Assembly (NCBI RefSeq): GCF_030165005.1
Contig: NZ_JASNNW010000012.1
Location: forward strand, 1 to 64,000
DNA length: 64,000 bases
Source: Blastococcus capsensis
GTDB taxonomy: Bacteria > Actinomycetota > Actinomycetes > Mycobacteriales > Geodermatophilaceae
Reading direction: 5' to 3'
Shown here: in pieces, positions 27,467 through 36,021 of the stretch
Numbering within the stretch: position 1 is the stretch's first letter
Layout: each line of letters starts with the position of its first letter
The notes under the pieces: generated by a model
Databases searched by the model: none
What the model was told of the DNA's origin: nothing
What the model saw: the letters and a program-made list of their open reading frames with translations, nothing else
Position numbers and translations under genes: made by a program

Positions 27467-28852
27467 TCACACCGACTGCTGACCCGGCGCCTTCTCCGAG
27501 AGCTTCTCCTCGGCCGCGCGTACCTGCGGTGAGGGCACCCCGGGGGCGCCGTCGCCGATCCGGAGGCGGGCCCGCAGCGGCGCCCGCTGCACCTCCACCC
27601 GCACCGACCGGTCGCGCGCCAGCCAGACCGCCGCCCCGAGCCCCGCGACGACGCAGACCGCCCCGCCGAGGATCAGCCCCCAGGGCGCACCGAAGTGCTC
27701 GGAGATCCAGCCCACCAGCGGCGCCCCGACCGGCGTGCCCCCCATGAAGCACATGAAGTACAGGGCCATGACCCGGCCGCGCATCTGCGGGTCGACACCC
27801 AGCTGCACGAAGCTGTTGGTCGCCACGCTGAACACCAGCGCGGCCGCGCCGGTGGGCACGAGCAGCAGCGCGAAGCTCGCGTAGCTCGGCATCAGCCCGG
27901 AGACGACGGTGAGCACGCCGAACAGCACGGCCGAGCCGACCAGGAACCGCTGCCGGGGCCGGGCGCTGCGCCGGGTGGACAGCAGCGCACCGGTCAGCGA
28001 GCCGACGGCGAAGGCCGTGGAGAGCAGCCCGAATGCCGCGGCGCCCAGCTCGAAGGTCTCCCGGGCCATCAGCGCGATGGTCACCTGGTAGTTGAAGCCG
28101 AAGGTGCCGATGACGAACGCCAGACCCATGGCCAGCAGCAGATCGGGGTGCGCCCACGTGTAGGCCAGTCCGGCGCGCAGCTGCCCCTTGCCGCGGGCGA
28201 CCGGTGGGCTGGGCAGCAGCTCGTCGGCGCGCATGCCCGCCAACGCCACGATGGTGAAGGCGAAGCTCGCCGCGTTGATGAAGAAGGTCGGCGCGGTGTC
28301 GCCCGACGCCGCCGCGATCAGCAGCCCGGCCAGCGCCGGCCCGACCAGCCGGGCGCCGTTGAAGATCGTCGAGTTGAGGCTGACGGCGTTGGTGAGCAGC
28401 GCGGGCCCGACCATCTCGGAGACGAACGCCTGCCGCACCGGCACGTCGACGGCCGACACCGACCCCAGCGCCCCGGCGAGCACGAACACGTGCCAGAGCT
28501 CGACCGTGCCGGTCGCGACCAGCACTCCGAGGACCAGGGAGAGCAACCCCATGAGGGCCTGGCTGATCAGCAGCAGCCGGCGCTTGGCGTAGCGGTCGGC
28601 CAGGACGCCGCCGTACATGCTCAGCAGCAGCGAGGGCCCGAACTGCAGCGCGGTGATCAGCCCGAGCGCGACGCCGTTGTCGTCGGACAGCTGCAGCACC
28701 AGCCAGTCCTGGCCGATGCGCTGGATCCAGGTGCCGGTGAGGCTGAGCAGGTTGGCCGAGGCGTAGCGACGGAAGTTGCGCACCCGGAGGGCACGGAACA
28801 TGCCGCTCCCCTGCTCGGACGACGTCCGCTGGTCAGTGTTCGTGCAGGTCAC
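27467..28852 (-). CDS. MFS transporter (MFS_3 family)
   Basis: 461 residues, ~12 membrane segments. N-terminal RNFRRYASANLLSLTGTWIQRIGQDWLVLQL, then MYGGVLADRYAKRRLLL (motif A) and VPVRQAFVSEMVGPALLTNAVSLNS, resemble EntS-like drug/siderophore exporters. C-terminal ~60 residues are cytoplasmic and charged. The start is GTG 28852, overlapping the TGA of the marR gene as GTGA, so transporter and MarR regulator are co-translated. This is the common arrangement of a MarR-controlled efflux pump; the effector and cargo are unknown. Confidence 0.9.
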   Translation of the reverse strand: MTCTNTDQRTSSEQGSGMFRALRVRNFRRYASANLLSLTGTWIQRIGQDWLVLQLSDDNGVALGLITALQFGPSLLLSMYGGVLADRYAKRRLLLISQALMGLLSLVLGVLVATGTVELWHVFVLAGALGSVSAVDVPVRQAFVSEMVGPALLTNAVSLNSTIFNGARLVGPALAGLLIAAASGDTAPTFFINAASFAFTIVALAGMRADELLPSPPVARGKGQLRAGLAYTWAHPDLLLAMGLAFVIGTFGFNYQVTIALMARETFELGAAAFGLLSTAFAVGSLTGALLSTRRSARPRQRFLVGSAVLFGVLTVVSGLMPSYASFALLLVPTGAAALVFSVATNSFVQLGVDPQMRGRVMALYFMCFMGGTPVGAPLVGWISEHFGAPWGLILGGAVCVVAGLGAAVWLARDRSVRVEVQRAPLRARLRIGDGAPGVPSPQVRAAEEKLSEKAPGQQSV

Positions 28853-29283
28853 CCACTGGCGAGCTTGTCCATGATCCCGGCGGCCTGCCGCAGCACCGCA
28901 CGCTCCTCGGCGGTGAGCTCCTGGAGCCGGCCGGCCAGCCAGGCCTCGCGGGCCTGCGCCTCGGCCGCGAGCATCTCCTCCGCCGCCGGCGTCAGGCCGA
29001 TGATCACCTGCCGGCCGTCGGTGGGGTGCGGGGTGCGGGTGACCAGCCCGGCGGCCTCGAGCGCGACCACGACGCGGGTCATCGACGGTGGCTGCACCCG
29101 CTCGTGGCCGGCCAGCTCACCAGGGCTCATCGGACCGTGCCGCTTCAGCGTCGACAGGGCGGCGAGGTGGGTGAGCGTCACCGAGGTGTCCACCCGCTGG
29201 TTGCGCAGCCGCCGCGAGAACCGCATGACCGCCAGCCGCAGCTCGTGCGCGAGCGCGGCGGTGTCGAGCGTCGTCCGGCCCAC
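28849..29283 (-). CDS. MarR-family transcriptional regulator
   Basis: 144 residues. Winged-helix DNA-binding features: TLTHLAALSTLKRHGPMSPGEL, VQPPSMTRVVVALEAAGLV (recognition helix) and TRTPHPTDGRQVIIGLTPA (wing). It is flanked by dimerisation helices (ELRLAVMRFSRRLRNQRVD and the C-terminal EERAVLRQAAGIMDKLA). GTG 29283 is chosen because TACGCT lies 7 nt upstream; GTG 29301 is the alternative. It probably represses the operon with the downstream MFS gene, by analogy with MarR/MFS pairs. Confidence 0.9.
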   Translation of the reverse strand: MGRTTLDTAALAHELRLAVMRFSRRLRNQRVDTSVTLTHLAALSTLKRHGPMSPGELAGHERVQPPSMTRVVVALEAAGLVTRTPHPTDGRQVIIGLTPAAEEMLAAEAQAREAWLAGRLQELTAEERAVLRQAAGIMDKLASG

Positions 29284-29296
29284 GGCGATCAGCGTA
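29284..29296 (-). promoter_or_regulatory. Leaderless -10 box for marR
   Basis: On the minus strand TACGCT is followed by 7 nt and then the GTG start codon; no ribosome-binding site is present. Confidence 0.4.
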
Positions 29297-29330
29297 GCCA
29301 CCCAGGTGTCCCGGTTCGGCCCGTCCGCGA

Positions 29331-30890
29331 TCAGAACAGCTGCTGCAGCGGCTCCAGGGCGAAGTAGACGACGAAGAGGACCGCGATCACCCACATCAGC
29401 GGGTGCACGTCGCGGCGCCGGCCGACGGCGAGCCGCAGCAGCACGAAGCTGATGACACCGGCGCCGATGCCGTTGGTGATCGAGAAGGTGAACGGCATCA
29501 GCGCGATCGTGAAGAACGCCGGGATCACCAGGGACATGTCGTCCCAGGCCAGGTGCCTGATCTGGCTGATCATCAGCGCACCGACGATCACCAGGGCCGG
29601 GGCCGCCGCCTCCGACGGCACCACGGTCACCAGCGGAGTGAAGAACACGGCTACCAGGAACAAGAGCCCGGTGACGATGCTGGCCAGGCCGGTCCGGGCA
29701 CCGTCGGCCACCCCGGCAGTGCTCTCGATGTAGGTGGTGTTCGACGAGACGCTGCCCGCGCCGCCCGCGGCGGCGGCGAGCGAGTCGACGAGCAGGACCG
29801 GCTGCGACCTGGGCAGGTTGCGCTTCTCGTCGAGGAGATCCCCCTCGGCGCCGACAGCGGTCACCGTGCCCACGGTGTCGAAGAAGTCGGCGATCATGAT
29901 CGAGAAGACGATCAGCAGGGCGGCGATGACACCGATCCGCTCGAAGGCGCCGAAGAGCGAGAAGTTGCCGAGCAGCGAGAAATCCGGAACGCCGACGATG
30001 TCGCCGGGCAGCGCGGGGACCTGCAGCGCCCAACCGCGGTCGTTCACCGCGCCGTCACCACCGAAGCGCGGACCGATCTCTGCGATGGCCTCGACCACGA
30101 TCGCGATCACCGTCGTCGCCACGATGCCGATGAGCAGCGCCCCCTTGACCCGGCGGACCACCAGCACGCTCGTCACCAGCAGGCCGACGACGAAGACGAG
30201 CATCGGCCAGCCGGCCAGCTGACCCTCGACGCCGAAGACGATCAGGGGGGGACCCGGCCGGACGATCCCGGCGTTCGCCAAACCGATGATGGTGAGGAAG
30301 AAACCGATGCCGACGGCGATGGCGGTCTTCAGCTGGGGCGGGATCGCCTCGAAGACCGCCTTCCGGAAGCCGGTGAGCACCAGCACGGTGATCAGCAGGC
30401 CCTCGAGCACGACCAGGCCCATGACCTCCGGCCAGGACAGCTGCGTGGCGGCGAAGACCGCGACGATCGCGTTGATCCCCAGCCCGGTGGCCAGCGCGAA
30501 GGGGTACCGCCCGACGACGCCCATGAGGATCGTCAGGGCGCCGGCGAGCAGCGCGGTGACGGCGGCGATCGAGCCGAACGGGAGCACCGTGCCCTCGACG
30601 TCGGCCCCCTGCACGCCGTCGGGTCCGGCGATGCTGGTCAGGATGATCGGGTTGAGCACCACGATGTAGGCCATCGCGAAGAACGTCGTGAGCCCGCCGC
30701 GGACCTCGCGGCTGACGGTCGACCGGCGGGCGCTGATCTCGAAGTACCGGTCCATGCCGTTCTTCGGCTTGACCCGGGGCCCCTCGCTGCGGCGCGGCGT
30801 GGTCGGGGGTGCGCCGGCCGAGACGTCGGCAGGGGTGTCGCCGGTGGCGGTGACGGACGCACCTGCGGACGAGCGGGACTTCTCGGGCAT
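29331..30890 (-). CDS. NCS2-family purine permease (guanine/hypoxanthine type)
   Basis: 519 residues with 12-14 hydrophobic segments. The N-terminal 45 residues are polar. Family features: YFEISARRSTVSREVRGGLTT, FFAMAYIVVLNPIIL, ALATGLGINAIVAVFA, EGLLITVLVLTGFRKAVFEA, DFFDTVGTVTAVG, and SNTTYIESTAGVADGARTGL. These match the AzgA/PbuG branch, proton symporters for adenine, guanine or hypoxanthine. ATG 30890 has GGGAG 5-6 nt upstream. No purine riboswitch was recognised in the 156 bp before it. It ends 47 bp before the MarR start. Confidence 0.93.
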   Translation of the reverse strand: MPEKSRSSAGASVTATGDTPADVSAGAPPTTPRRSEGPRVKPKNGMDRYFEISARRSTVSREVRGGLTTFFAMAYIVVLNPIILTSIAGPDGVQGADVEGTVLPFGSIAAVTALLAGALTILMGVVGRYPFALATGLGINAIVAVFAATQLSWPEVMGLVVLEGLLITVLVLTGFRKAVFEAIPPQLKTAIAVGIGFFLTIIGLANAGIVRPGPPLIVFGVEGQLAGWPMLVFVVGLLVTSVLVVRRVKGALLIGIVATTVIAIVVEAIAEIGPRFGGDGAVNDRGWALQVPALPGDIVGVPDFSLLGNFSLFGAFERIGVIAALLIVFSIMIADFFDTVGTVTAVGAEGDLLDEKRNLPRSQPVLLVDSLAAAAGGAGSVSSNTTYIESTAGVADGARTGLASIVTGLLFLVAVFFTPLVTVVPSEAAAPALVIVGALMISQIRHLAWDDMSLVIPAFFTIALMPFTFSITNGIGAGVISFVLLRLAVGRRRDVHPLMWVIAVLFVVYFALEPLQQLF

Positions 30891-31034
30891 GCGGTCTCCC
30901 GGTGACGAGGCTGCGGAACTGGCGGGCGGCCCTGCCCGCGCCCGGCCGGTCGGACGGCACCGAGCGGCGACAGCGTGTCACACGATCGTTGCGGCCCTGC
31001 AACGGCCGACCGGCCCTCGCCGTATCCGACGCCC

Positions 31035-31046
31035 TAAGGTCGCGGC
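31035..31046 (+). promoter_or_regulatory. Leaderless -10 box for the DUF2530 gene
   Basis: TAAGGT (31035-31040) is followed by 6 nt and the GTG at 31047. Confidence 0.45.
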
Positions 31047-31331
31047 GTGCCCCGCCCGACGAAGCAGGCCCCGCCGCCGCTGCAGGTGGACACCCTCCGG
31101 GTGGTCCTCGCCGGGATCGCCGTCTGGGCTGTGGCGCTGGTCGTCCTGCTGATCCTCGGTGACCGGGTGGACCGCCTGTGGACCTGGACCTGCGTGGCCG
31201 CCATCGGGCTGGCCTGCCTCGGCATCTGGGTCATGCACGCCCAGGGGCAGCTGAAAGACCACTCCGCCCCCCACCGCTCGCACGCTCGCGGCGGGCCCCT
31301 GCGGAGGGGCCGTTCCAGGAGCAGCGACTAG
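31047..31331 (+). CDS. DUF2530 small membrane protein
   Basis: 94 residues. Two membrane segments (VVLAGIAVWAVALVVLLIL, residues ~19-37, and WTCVAAIGLACLGIWVMH, ~47-64) as in the actinobacterial DUF2530 family; function unknown. The basic C-terminal ~24 residues are encoded by the family B intergenic repeat and a GC hairpin (GGCCCCT/AGGGGCC at 31294-31311). The native tail may therefore be shorter and the present one captured from repeat DNA. The gene looks leaderless. The TAG stop shares CTAG with the convergent DUF3027 gene. Confidence 0.8.
   Translation: MPRPTKQAPPPLQVDTLRVVLAGIAVWAVALVVLLILGDRVDRLWTWTCVAAIGLACLGIWVMHAQGQLKDHSAPHRSHARGGPLRRGRSRSSD
31268..31301. repeat. Dispersed repeat, family B, copy 2, inside a coding region
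   Basis: Matches 15342-15376 with about two differences. Here it is translated as the C-terminal tail of the DUF2530 protein, whereas copy 1 is intergenic. Confidence 0.6.
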
Positions 31332-32122
31332 AGGACGTCGTACTCGGAGGTGTCGTAGCGGGCGGAGGTGACCACCTCGGTCTCCTCGACCACCACGAGC
31401 GTCGCCTGGCTGTGCGCACCGCAGCCGTAGTCGGCGGTCACCACCCGGCCGTCGGCGGGAGCGTAGGCGTTGCCGCAGGCGCCGAGCACCTGCCGCAGTG
31501 AGCCGGCCAGCGGCAGGTAGAAGCCGCAGGTGACGCACGGGCCGGGCGCCTGCCGCGCCATCGGGGCCGACGGCCCGAAATCACCGGCGGTCCAGCGGTC
31601 GACCGCCTCCGAGCGGCCCTCGCGGGACATGACCCGCTCGCGCCCGAACCCGATCTCGCGCGCGACCACGCGCCCCTCCGGATCCTCGGCGGAGTCGTCG
31701 TCGACCGTGTACGCCGGGGCCAGCCGCCCGTCGTCCTCGGTGGCCGGCAGGACGTCGCCCACCGACAGGTCCCCGGGGCGCAGCCGCTCGTGCCACGGCA
31801 CCCAGGCCGGCGCGAGGAGCGCCTGCTCGCCGGGAAGCAGCACCACCTCGTCGACGGTGACGCCGTCCTCGCCGGGGATCTGCGCGATCGTGACCGCCCA
31901 GTGCCAGCCGACGTAGCCGGGAAGGCGGCTGGCGAAGGTGTGCGTGAGCACCGCGCCCAGGCCGGCACCGACCTCGGGCTCGGCGACGGCGCCCAGGTGA
32001 TCGCCCACCAGATCGGGGTCGCCGGCCGTCTCGACGGCGGCCGCGCGGGCCGGCTCGATCGCGGCGGTCAGCGGGTCGACCGCCGCGGGGGCGGGCCGGA
32101 CTGCTGCGAAGGACTCGGACAC
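31328..32122 (-). CDS. DUF3027 family protein
   Basis: 264 residues, soluble. Features of the actinobacterial DUF3027 family: GYVGWHWAVTIAQIPGEDGV, EVVLLPGEQALLAPAWVPW, RLRPGDLSVGDVLP and a C-terminal cysteine cluster, CVTCGFYLPLAGS, VLGACGNAYAP and DYGCGAHSQA, which could bind a metal. Function unknown. GTG 32122 is preferred over ATG 32129-32131 because CACAAT ends 7 nt before it in the leaderless pattern. It is divergent from an MFS gene 74 bp away and convergent with the DUF2530 gene, sharing CTAG. Confidence 0.85.
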   Translation of the reverse strand: MSESFAAVRPAPAAVDPLTAAIEPARAAAVETAGDPDLVGDHLGAVAEPEVGAGLGAVLTHTFASRLPGYVGWHWAVTIAQIPGEDGVTVDEVVLLPGEQALLAPAWVPWHERLRPGDLSVGDVLPATEDDGRLAPAYTVDDDSAEDPEGRVVAREIGFGRERVMSREGRSEAVDRWTAGDFGPSAPMARQAPGPCVTCGFYLPLAGSLRQVLGACGNAYAPADGRVVTADYGCGAHSQATLVVVEETEVVTSARYDTSEYDVL

Positions 32123-32196
32123 GCCTCCCATTGTGGCGGACGACCGCCCGGACGTCTCCGACCGGACTCCCCGGGTCGGTGCGGCACCATGGTTCC
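32123..32196. promoter_or_regulatory. Divergent leaderless promoters, DUF3027 and MFS genes
   Basis: Minus strand: CACAAT, 7 nt, GTG 32122. Plus strand: CACCAT, 6 nt, GTG 32197. Neither start has a ribosome site. Confidence 0.4.
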
Positions 32197-33714
32197 GTGT
32201 CCGCCGCCCGCCGCCCGCCCGGAGCGCCCCGGCGGTCCCGGCTGTCCCGTCGCGCGGTGCCGTCCGCCCCGGACCGGCTGGACACCACCCCGCTCGGCGT
32301 CCCGCGGCCGCAAACCCGGCCGCTGCCGGCGGCGCCGGAGCCCGAGCCGGGGACCGGGCAGCCGAAGGTCACCGTCACCCGCGTGGCCGCCGCCCGCAGC
32401 CGGGAGCTGACCCTCGCCGCCGCCCGGCGGGTGCGCGCGGCCAGCCGGGCCGACGGCGCCGCCGAGAGCGGCCTGACCCAGCTGCTCTGGGTCAACGCCC
32501 TGCACATGGCCGGCGACGCGATGATCGCCGTCTCGCTCGCCGGAACGCTGTTCTTCGCCGCCACCACCGACGCGCAGCGGGGCAACGTCGCGCTGTACCT
32601 CCTCGTCACCATGGCGCCGTTCGCGCTGCTCGCGCCGGTGATCGGGCCCGCTCTTGACCGGCTGCAACGGGGGCGCCGGTGGGCGCTGGCGGTGTCCCTG
32701 GGTGGCCGGGCGGTGCTGGCGCTGGTCATGGCGGCGCACTTCGACGACCTCTGGCTCTACCCCGCCGCGCTCGGGGTGCTCGTCCTCTCCAAGGCGCACA
32801 ACGTGCTGCGGGCGGCGGTCGTCCCCCGGGTGCTGCCGGGCGCGATGTCCCTGACCTCGGCCAACGCGCGGCTGTCGGTGTTCGGCCTGGCGACGGCGGG
32901 CGTCGCCGGCGGCCTGGCCGCGGGGGTCGCCGCGCTCGTCGGCTTCGACTGGGAGCTGTGGGCCACCGCGGCGGTGTTCGTCAGCGGCGCGGTGCTCGCC
33001 GTCCGGCTGCCCCCGCACGTCGACGTCCCCACCGGCGAGGAGCCGGCCCACGTCCTCACCACCACGACCGAGATCCCGCGGCCCGGCCGGCGCCGGCGGG
33101 TCAGCCCGCACGTGGTCCTCGCACTGCGGTCCAACGCGGCGCTCCGCGGGCTGGGCGGCTTCCTCACCATCTTCTCCGCGTTCCTCGTCCAGGCGACCTT
33201 CGCCGATGGCTGGGAGGCCACGCTCGCGCTGGGTGCGATCGCGGCGGCCGCCGGGGCGGGCAGCTTCACCGGGACGGCGGTGGGCTCGCGGCTGCACACC
33301 GCCGCTCCCGACCGGCTGGTGCTCTACGCCGCCGGGACGGCTGCGGCGATCACGGTGGTGGCCGCGGTGTTCTACGGCTTCGGCATGGCGGTGCTGGTGG
33401 CCGGGGTCGCCGCCGTCGCCAATGCGCTGGGCAAGGTGTCCCTGGACGCGATCATCCAGCGGGAGGTGCCCGAGAGCCTGCGCGCCTCGGCGTTCGCCCG
33501 GTCGGAGACGATGCTGCAGCTGTCGTGGGTGGCCGGTGGCGCGCTCGGGATCGCGCTCCCGCCCACCGGCTGGCTGGGCTTCACCGTCGCCGCGGTGCTG
33601 CTCGGGCTCGCCGTGGCGCTGATCCTCTGGAGTCTCCACCGGAGCCGGCGACCGCCCGCGCCGACGGGGTCCGCGGAGCTGCCGACGACGCCGGTGGGAC
33701 CGTCGTGGTCGTGA
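32197..33714 (+). CDS. MFS transporter with a long basic N-terminus
   Basis: 505 residues. About 105 N-terminal residues are Arg/Pro-rich and cytoplasmic (RRPPGAPRRSRLSRR, AAARSRELTLAAARRVRAAS). Some 11-12 membrane segments follow (HMAGDAMIAVSLAGTLFFAA, VALYLLVTMAPFALLAPVIG, GFLTIFSAFLVQATFADGW, ITVVAAVFYGFGMAVLVAG). The motif PALDRLQRGRRWALAVSL is a motif A equivalent. Substrate unknown. GTG 32197 has CACCAT 6 nt upstream. The gene couples to the DUF2771 lipoprotein gene through GTGA, so the two may work at the membrane together (inference). Confidence 0.85.
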   Translation: MSAARRPPGAPRRSRLSRRAVPSAPDRLDTTPLGVPRPQTRPLPAAPEPEPGTGQPKVTVTRVAAARSRELTLAAARRVRAASRADGAAESGLTQLLWVNALHMAGDAMIAVSLAGTLFFAATTDAQRGNVALYLLVTMAPFALLAPVIGPALDRLQRGRRWALAVSLGGRAVLALVMAAHFDDLWLYPAALGVLVLSKAHNVLRAAVVPRVLPGAMSLTSANARLSVFGLATAGVAGGLAAGVAALVGFDWELWATAAVFVSGAVLAVRLPPHVDVPTGEEPAHVLTTTTEIPRPGRRRRVSPHVVLALRSNAALRGLGGFLTIFSAFLVQATFADGWEATLALGAIAAAAGAGSFTGTAVGSRLHTAAPDRLVLYAAGTAAAITVVAAVFYGFGMAVLVAGVAAVANALGKVSLDAIIQREVPESLRASAFARSETMLQLSWVAGGALGIALPPTGWLGFTVAAVLLGLAVALILWSLHRSRRPPAPTGSAELPTTPVGPSWS

Positions 33715-34175
33715 GACGTCCCGCCACCGCACTCCTGCTCGCCCTCTGCACGGCCGGCCCGCTGTCCGCGTGCGCCGGGGAGCCCGAGGCGCCCGGCGAC
33801 GTGCGGGTGCAGGCCGGCGGCCAGGACATCACCGCGCGGCCGACCCAGTACTGCGTGGACGGCGAGGGCCAGCGCTACGAGACCACGCCACCGGTCGTCG
33901 AGGTCTCCCCCGACACCGCGATCGGCCTCACCGTGCCGGAGGAGATCGCCGAGCGCGGCTGGCAGGTGCAGGTGTTCGACGAGTCGCTGCAGGAGGTGAT
34001 CGGCGAGGTGGACGTCCCCGACGGCACGGAGACCTTCGACGGGATCAACTCCTCCGACGTCCTCCCGCCGGCCTTCTACCTCGTCGTGGTCGAGGACAGC
34101 GGCGGGGACTGCGGCGAGTTCGGCGCCGCCTGGCCGATCGGCTTCCTGCGGGCCGGCGGCGACCTGGGGACCTGA
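33711..34175 (+). CDS. DUF2771-family lipoprotein
   Basis: 154 residues. Lipoprotein signal peptide: RRPATALLLALCTAGPLSAC, with lipobox LSAC and the acylated Cys near residue 20. The mature part begins AGEPEAPGDVRVQAGG and contains two further cysteines (YCVDGEG and GDCGEFG) that could form a disulfide. The domain is beta-rich (VSPDTAIGLTVPEEIAERGW, VFDESLQEVIGEVDVPDG), consistent with DUF2771; function unknown. GTG 33711 overlaps the TGA of the MFS gene as GTGA. Confidence 0.85.
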   Translation: MRRPATALLLALCTAGPLSACAGEPEAPGDVRVQAGGQDITARPTQYCVDGEGQRYETTPPVVEVSPDTAIGLTVPEEIAERGWQVQVFDESLQEVIGEVDVPDGTETFDGINSSDVLPPAFYLVVVEDSGGDCGEFGAAWPIGFLRAGGDLGT

Positions 34176-34184
34176 GTCCCCGGG

Positions 34185-34577
34185 TCAGCCCTCCAGGTCG
34201 GTGGCCACGGCGCGCAGCACCGACGCGACCTTGCGCGACTCCGCGCGGTCGGGGTGCCGGCCGTGGCGCAGACCCTCGCCGACGTCGTCGAGCAGCTTGA
34301 TCAGGTCCTCGATGATGGGGACCAGCTCGTCGGGCTTCTTCCGGCTCTTCGCGGCCACGGTGGCCGCCACCGACGGCAGCGGGTCGAGCAGCCGCACCTG
34401 CAGCGCCTGGTCACCCCGGCGGCCGGCCACGATGCCGAACTCCACCCGCTGGCCGGGCTTGAGGTCGGTGCCGGCGGGGAGCGCGTCCTTGTGCACGAAG
34501 ACGTCGGGCCCGTCCTCGCGGGACAGGAAGCCGAAGCCCTTCTCCGCGTTGAACCACTTCACTCTGCCGGTGGGCAC
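34185..34577 (-). CDS. Cold-shock domain protein with C-terminal extension
   Basis: 130 residues. Residues 1-65 are an OB-fold cold-shock domain with RNP1 KGFGFLS and RNP2 VFVHKDAL ([14 protein letters not shown]). Residues ~66-130 add a helical tail ([39 protein letters not shown]) that the short CspA (63558-63758) lacks; such two-part CSD proteins are widespread in Actinobacteria. It probably binds single-stranded nucleic acid; the tail's role is unknown. GTG 34577 has GAGGAT about 9 nt upstream. Confidence 0.9.
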   Translation of the reverse strand: MPTGRVKWFNAEKGFGFLSREDGPDVFVHKDALPAGTDLKPGQRVEFGIVAGRRGDQALQVRLLDPLPSVAATVAAKSRKKPDELVPIIEDLIKLLDDVGEGLRHGRHPDRAESRKVASVLRAVATDLEG

Positions 34578-34700
34578 GGTGGGATCCTCATCCTCGATGG
34601 CACGGCCGCGCAGGCCGGGGAACGACGGCGGCACGACGCCGCTCGTCGCAAGGTTAACCGTCCGTCTCCCGCGCCCCGTCCCGCCTTTCCGGCAGGTCCC

Positions 34701-34712
34701 TACCCTGACCCG
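34701..34712 (+). promoter_or_regulatory. Leaderless -10 box for the first DUF202 gene
   Basis: TACCCT (34701-34706) is followed by 6 nt and the GTG at 34713. Confidence 0.45.
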
Positions 34713-35069
34713 GTGCACGAGCCCACCGACGGCCCCGACCACCCCGACTACCGGTTCACCCTGGCCAACGAGCGCACCCTGCTCGCCTGGCTGCGCACCG
34801 GGCTGGCGCTGGTCGCCGGCGGGGTCGCCGTCGCCACCTACGCGCCGGACCTCGGGGTGTCCTGGGGCAGCGCGGCGATCGCTCTGGCGCTGGTGCTGGT
34901 CGGGCTGGGAGCCGCCCTGGCGGGATACCACCGCTGGCGCCGGAACGAGGCGGCCATCCGCGCCGACCAGCCCCTGCCGCAGGGCTGGGCGGTGCCCGCT
35001 GCGACCGCCGCCATCGCCGCCGTGGTGGTCGTGGTGGGCGTGCTGGTCGCCCTGGAGGTGCTCCGCTGA
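34713..35069 (+). CDS. DUF202 (YidH-like) membrane protein
   Basis: 118 residues. N-terminal [22 protein letters not shown] is the DUF202 signature. It is followed by three membrane segments ([40 protein letters not shown], and [20 protein letters not shown]). It is an inner-membrane protein of unknown function, usually encoded as a tandem pair as here. The GTG at 34713 looks leaderless. The stop TGA lies within CTGA shared with the next gene. Confidence 0.88.
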   Translation: MHEPTDGPDHPDYRFTLANERTLLAWLRTGLALVAGGVAVATYAPDLGVSWGSAAIALALVLVGLGAALAGYHRWRRNEAAIRADQPLPQGWAVPAATAAIAAVVVVVGVLVALEVLR

Positions 35070-35392
35070 CCCGGCCGGAGGTCCCCGGGGCGGCGGGTGA
35101 GCGCACCGACCTGTCCTGGCAGCGCACCGGCCTCGGGGTCCTCGCCGTCGCCGGGTTGATCGGATTCCGGGCGGTGGCCGCCGACCGCCCCGCCCTCGTC
35201 GTCGCCGCCGGCCTCGCGGCCCTCATCGGCCTGGGCATCCTGGGCGGCCTGGCGCCGCTGCGCTACCGGCGGCTCCGCCACCAACGGGCCGCGGGGGAGA
35301 GCGTGGCCTCCCCCGCGCTGGTGGGAGCCGCCACCGCCGGGGTCGTGGTCACCGCGCTCGCCGCCGCGGTCGCCGTGGTCATCCCGGGCTGA
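35066..35392 (+). CDS. Second DUF202 membrane protein, probable CTG start
   Basis: 108 residues if read from CTG 35066. The DUF202 signature [20 protein letters not shown] lies entirely upstream of the first ATG/GTG/TTG codon in frame (TTG 35156), so a canonical start would remove the conserved half. CTG 35066 has GGAGGT with 6 nt spacing and overlaps the preceding TGA by 4 bp. Membrane segments: [58 protein letters not shown]. It is the partner of the preceding gene; function unknown. The last 14 bp overlap the convergent nucleotidyltransferase-like gene. Confidence 0.8.
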   Translation: MTRPEVPGAAGERTDLSWQRTGLGVLAVAGLIGFRAVAADRPALVVAAGLAALIGLGILGGLAPLRYRRLRHQRAAGESVASPALVGAATAGVVVTALAAAVAVVIPG

Positions 35393-35945
35393 GGCCCGGC
35401 ACGATGTCCAGCCGGTCCAGCAGCGCCAGGAAGACGACGGCGAAGTCGTTCTCGGCCACCTCGCGCCCGACCTGCGCCCAGTCGACCTGCTCGCGCATCG
35501 CCCGGGCCACCGGCAGCAGCCGGGCGAGGTCGCAGTAGTGCTCGTCGAGCGCCATGAGCTTGGAGACGACGAGATCGGTGGCGTCGAGCACCGGCATCTG
35601 GACCGAGAGCACCGGCATCACCTCCGACCGCTCGATCAGGTCGGTCTCCACGAACCGGCCGCAGGTACGCCACAGCACGTCGACGAAGACGTCGTCGCGC
35701 ACCACCTTGATCAGCCAGTCCTCCGCGGGGTCGACCACCTGCAGCCCGGCGTCGGCCAGCGCCTTCGCCGCCCGCTCGGACTCGGCGGCCGGCACCACGA
35801 AGTCGGCGTCGTGGTCGGGCTCGGGGGCGCCCCGCACCCAGGCGGCGTAGCCACCGCACAGCGCGAAGGGCACCTCGCCCTCCTTGAGCGCGACGGCGGT
35901 CCGTTTCAGCAGGTCGCGCACCTGGTCGCGGGGAGAGGTCTGCAC
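35379..35945 (-). CDS. Nucleotidyltransferase-fold protein (AbiEii/MNT-like)
   Basis: 188 residues. N-terminal helix VRDLLKRTAVALKEGEVPFA, then the nucleotidyltransferase core FALCGGYAAWVRGAPEPDHDADFVV (GG near the start and the two-Asp DxD) and a later strand VFVDVLWRT that would give the third carboxylate. Then LDATDLVVSKLMALDEHYCDLARLLPVARAM follows, as in AbiEii/kinase-like or DUF6036-type proteins. No antitoxin-like gene is next to it, so a toxin role is not supported. The GTG at 35945 has no clear ribosome site. Confidence 0.7.
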   Translation of the reverse strand: MQTSPRDQVRDLLKRTAVALKEGEVPFALCGGYAAWVRGAPEPDHDADFVVPAAESERAAKALADAGLQVVDPAEDWLIKVVRDDVFVDVLWRTCGRFVETDLIERSEVMPVLSVQMPVLDATDLVVSKLMALDEHYCDLARLLPVARAMREQVDWAQVGREVAENDFAVVFLALLDRLDIVPGLSPG

Positions 35946-36021
35946 GCACCGACTGCTACCCGGAGGTAACCGCCGCACACAGCAGGGGTAGAGCGGGTGG
36001 CCGCCGGGGCACAGGGAGCAG

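Noticed and set aside
30891..31046. A purine riboswitch upstream of the NCS2 permease
   Set aside because: No purine aptamer core or typical loop sequences were found in the 156-bp gap.
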